64,000 nucleotides of DNA from an uncultured Anaerolineaceae bacterium. GTDB lineage: Bacteria; Chloroflexota; Anaerolineae; Anaerolineales; Anaerolineaceae. The translations under genes were made by a program, and so were the position numbers. This document shows positions 61,978 through 64,000 of this stretch, piece by piece. Under the pieces are notes generated by a model. That model was given only the letters and a program-made list of their open reading frames with translations. It was not told the DNA's origin and searched no databases. The DNA lies in contig CALCNO010000032.1 in the NCBI GenBank assembly GCA_937897615.1, positions 1-64,000 of the forward strand, in the 5' to 3' direction. Within the stretch, counting starts at the first letter, position 1; every line of letters starts with the position of its first letter.

Positions 61978-63177
61978 CTAGAGTACCTTTCGAATTTTAG
62001 TGAGGTGTTCTACCAGTAGCTGCGCTTCTTGCACTGTATTATATACGTAAGCGGAGGCGCGTACCGAGCCGGTAATGCCGCGCGCGTGGAACCACGAATG
62101 TACGCAGTGCTGCCCGGAGCGGCACATAATGCCGCGCATCTGGTCCAGCATCAGGGCGATGCGGTGCGAATCAATGCCGTCAATGTAGAAAGTGGTGATG
62201 CCGCCGCGCAGGGCAGGGTCTGCCGGGCCGATGATGTGCAGCCCCGGCATGGGGCGCAGCCCCTCATCGAGCGTGCGGGTGACCTCCAACTCCTGTTTTT
62301 GAATGGCCTCAAAGCCGATCTTGTGCAGGTACTGCACGGCAGCGCCCAGGCCGATGATGCCGGCATAATCCTGCAAACCGGCCTCAAATTTCTCCGGCGG
62401 CGGCAGGAACTCGGCAGAATCGTAAGTGGAAGTTGCCACCGTGTCCCCGCCGACCAGGAAGGGTTCCATCTCATCCAGCAGCGCCAGCTTGCCGTAGAGC
62501 ACACCGGTGCCGGAAGGCCCCATCATTTTATGGCCGGAGAACGCCACAAAATCGGCGTCCAGCGCGCGCACGTTGATCTGGCGGTGCGGCGCCGATTGGG
62601 CGGCATCCAGCAGGACCAGCGCGCCGGCCTGGTGCGCCAGCTTGATCGCCTCGGCGGCCGGGATGGTAACGCCATCAAGGTTGGAGGTATGCCCGAGAGA
62701 CACCAGACGTACCTGCCCATCGAGCGTCTTCGCATAAGCATCGAGGTCAAATGTACCGTCGGCATGCGTGGGCACAATGCGCAGCACAGTGCCTTTTTGG
62801 CGGCACAGTTTTTGCCAGGGGATCAGGTTGGAGTTGTGTTCCTTGTCTGAAATGACGATGACATCGCCGGGTTTGAAAGAGAGAGCATTGGCCACCAGGT
62901 TGACGCCCTCGGTGGTGTTGCGCGTAAAGACGATCTCTTCTTTTCTGGCGGCGTTGAGGAACTTTGCCAGAGCGGTGCGCGCCTCATCCACTTTTTGCGT
63001 GACCGCGGCGGCCAGATGGTGCATGCTGCGCCCGCTGCACGCCGGAAAACGCGTATAGTACTCGCTCAGCGCATCCGTGACCTGCTGCGGCCGCAGACTC
63101 TGGCAGGCGGTGTCAAAATACACCACACCTTTATCTGCAAGAAGCGGAAAGTCTTGGCGGATTTTGTTCACGTCCAT
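61978..63177 (-). CDS. Cysteine desulfurase, SufS/CsdB-like
   Basis: A 399-residue PLP enzyme: VVYFDTACQSLRPQQVTDAL, KEEIVFTRNTTEGVN, DKEHNSNLIPW, DAAQSAPHRQINV, Lys of FSGHKMMGPSG (PLP Schiff base) and Cys of IMCRSGQHCVHSWFH (active-site loop). It takes sulfur from cysteine as persulfide for Fe-S clusters; close relatives also act as selenocysteine lyases. The start is the ATG at 63177; a TTG at 63198 is also in frame. No Suf scaffold genes adjoin it. Confidence 0.93.
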   Translation of the reverse strand: MDVNKIRQDFPLLADKGVVYFDTACQSLRPQQVTDALSEYYTRFPACSGRSMHHLAAAVTQKVDEARTALAKFLNAARKEEIVFTRNTTEGVNLVANALSFKPGDVIVISDKEHNSNLIPWQKLCRQKGTVLRIVPTHADGTFDLDAYAKTLDGQVRLVSLGHTSNLDGVTIPAAEAIKLAHQAGALVLLDAAQSAPHRQINVRALDADFVAFSGHKMMGPSGTGVLYGKLALLDEMEPFLVGGDTVATSTYDSAEFLPPPEKFEAGLQDYAGIIGLGAAVQYLHKIGFEAIQKQELEVTRTLDEGLRPMPGLHIIGPADPALRGGITTFYIDGIDSHRIALMLDQMRGIMCRSGQHCVHSWFHARGITGSVRASAYVYNTVQEAQLLVEHLTKIRKVL

Positions 63178-63284
63178 TGTTGGCTGTACCTCGCTCAAAT
63201 GAAGGAATGACGGCGCTTAACCGAGTAAATTATAAACGCTTTGCATCAGGAACCCATGCCGCCGGTGGGGAAGGGGAGTGAACC

Positions 63285-63995
63285 TTAGCCGCTAATGCTG
63301 ACGCCAATGAGGCGCCCAATGCCGAAGGTCACCGCGGCCGCCAGCAGGCCAAAAATGACCATGCGCATGCCAGAATAGAGAATAGTACGGCCGGTGAAGA
63401 GGGTGATCACCGCGCCCAGGGCAAACAGGCCGATCACGCTGAGGCCAATGGAAATGTACACTGCCGTCATGCCGGAGGTGAAGATGAACGGCGCAACGGG
63501 CAGGATGGCGCCTGCGGCAAAGAGAAAGAAGGAGGTAATGGCGGCCTCCCAGGCGGAACCGCCGAGTTCCTCGGGGTTCACACCTAATTCTTCGCGCGCC
63601 AGCGTCTCTACGGCGGTCTCGCGGTTGGTCATTACCTGGTTGGCCAGGAGCTCTGCATTCTCTCGGGTCATCCCGCGTGACTCATAGATGAGGGTTAGTT
63701 CTTCCGTCTCTTCTTCCGGGGCGGTTTCAACCTCTTCCTTTTCTGTGGCGATCTGGTGAGCAAAAAGTTCGCGCGAGGACTGCACAGAGAGCCATTCGCC
63801 CAGGGCCATGCTGATGGCGCCGGCCAGCAGGCCGGCCACGCCGGCGATGAGCACGCCCTTGCCGGCCAGTGTGGCGCCGGCCACGCCCATCACCAGGCTG
63901 AGATTGGAGACCAGGCCATCATTGGCGCCCAGCACCGCAGCGCGCAGGGCATTGCCGCCTGCCGAGCGGTGGCGCCCTTCCAGTTGCATTAACAC
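63285..63995 (-). CDS. VIT/CCC1 family iron or manganese transporter (may continue past the window)
   Basis: A membrane protein of at least 236 residues. AAVLGANDGLVSNLSLVMGVAGA and SMALGEWLSVQSSRELF are the first VIT helices, followed by the charged EEETEELTLIYESRGM loop and three C-terminal helices. It moves Fe(II) or Mn(II). The frame stays open to the right edge (GTG and ATG at 63995 and 63989), and many relatives carry an N-terminal ferritin-like domain, so the true start may lie outside. Confidence 0.85.
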   Translation of the reverse strand: MLMQLEGRHRSAGGNALRAAVLGANDGLVSNLSLVMGVAGATLAGKGVLIAGVAGLLAGAISMALGEWLSVQSSRELFAHQIATEKEEVETAPEEETEELTLIYESRGMTRENAELLANQVMTNRETAVETLAREELGVNPEELGGSAWEAAITSFFLFAAGAILPVAPFIFTSGMTAVYISIGLSVIGLFALGAVITLFTGRTILYSGMRMVIFGLLAAAVTFGIGRLIGVSISG

Positions 63996-64000
63996 ACCGC

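Noticed and set aside
1..64000. tRNA, rRNA or CRISPR array
   Set aside because: No cloverleaf-like intergenic sequence, rRNA stretch or spaced direct repeats were seen by eye; gaps between genes are short and mostly explained by terminators and promoters.

Overview
The window looks like chromosome from a Chloroflexota bacterium, probably Anaerolineae. This is inferred from gene content: many short-tailed lipoproteins with LamG-like domains, a secreted GH10 lipoprotein, a UPF0397-type ECF transporter, small membrane genes, and a high-GC background with some clearly AT-richer islands. No rRNA, tRNA, CRISPR array or complete insertion sequence is visible.

Layout. 0-1.2 kb: two tandem paralogous secreted proteins, the first cut by the window edge. 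1.3-8.6 kb: tex, a membrane protein, and a two-gene heterodimeric ABC exporter. 8.7-12.3 kb: two lipoproteins, one a large multidomain M23-type protein. 12.4-17.2 kb: an S-adenosylmethionine hydrolase next to a complete ECF transporter (S, fused A-A, T), then a Cas4-like PD-(D/E)XK nuclease. 17.3-23.6 kb: an ABC-2 exporter operon and a 1206-residue PAS/5xGAF/GGDEF diguanylate cyclase. 23.7-34.2 kb: housekeeping and stress genes (class II aldolase, an HxlR-controlled reductase, YcgN, CoaX, a lipoprotein with a papain-like tail, a peroxiredoxin-glutaredoxin fusion, a PadR/GyrI-like pair, a thioesterase). 34.2-41.3 kb: an AT-richer exopolysaccharide operon (Wzx flippase, three glycosyltransferases, polyprenyl glycosylphosphotransferase, Wzy-type polymerase). 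41.3-48.7 kb: asparaginase, a b-type membrane protein with a DUF2202 partner, PadR/HAAS, ABC-F, a SIS protein and two tiny membrane proteins. 48.7-51.8 kb: a tyrosine recombinase and a GH10 lipoprotein. 52.1-58.1 kb: a five-gene oligopeptide ABC importer operon. 58.2-64 kb: YibE/F, bacterioferritin, a DsbA-like protein, a cysteine desulfurase and a VIT-family transporter.

The most striking observations are these. (1) The peroxiredoxin at 30436-31188 (-) is open from a good ribosome-binding site through an in-frame TGA that falls exactly at the peroxidatic cysteine, with a hairpin of bacterial-SECIS shape directly after it. It is a strong selenoprotein candidate with a C-terminal glutaredoxin domain. 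(2) The oligopeptide-binding lipoprotein at 54317-56035 appears circularly permuted relative to SBP_bac_5: the segment that normally ends the protein comes first. (3) The HxlR gene and its divergent reductase share overlapping, near-consensus face-to-face promoters with matching inverted repeats. The HxlR gene and one PadR gene have their -10 box only 6-7 nt before the ATG, which predicts leaderless autoregulated mRNAs. (4) Two GTAGGGG...CCCCTAC palindromes each lie between tail-to-tail genes.

Functional assignments rest on motifs read by eye and on family knowledge; no database search was run.
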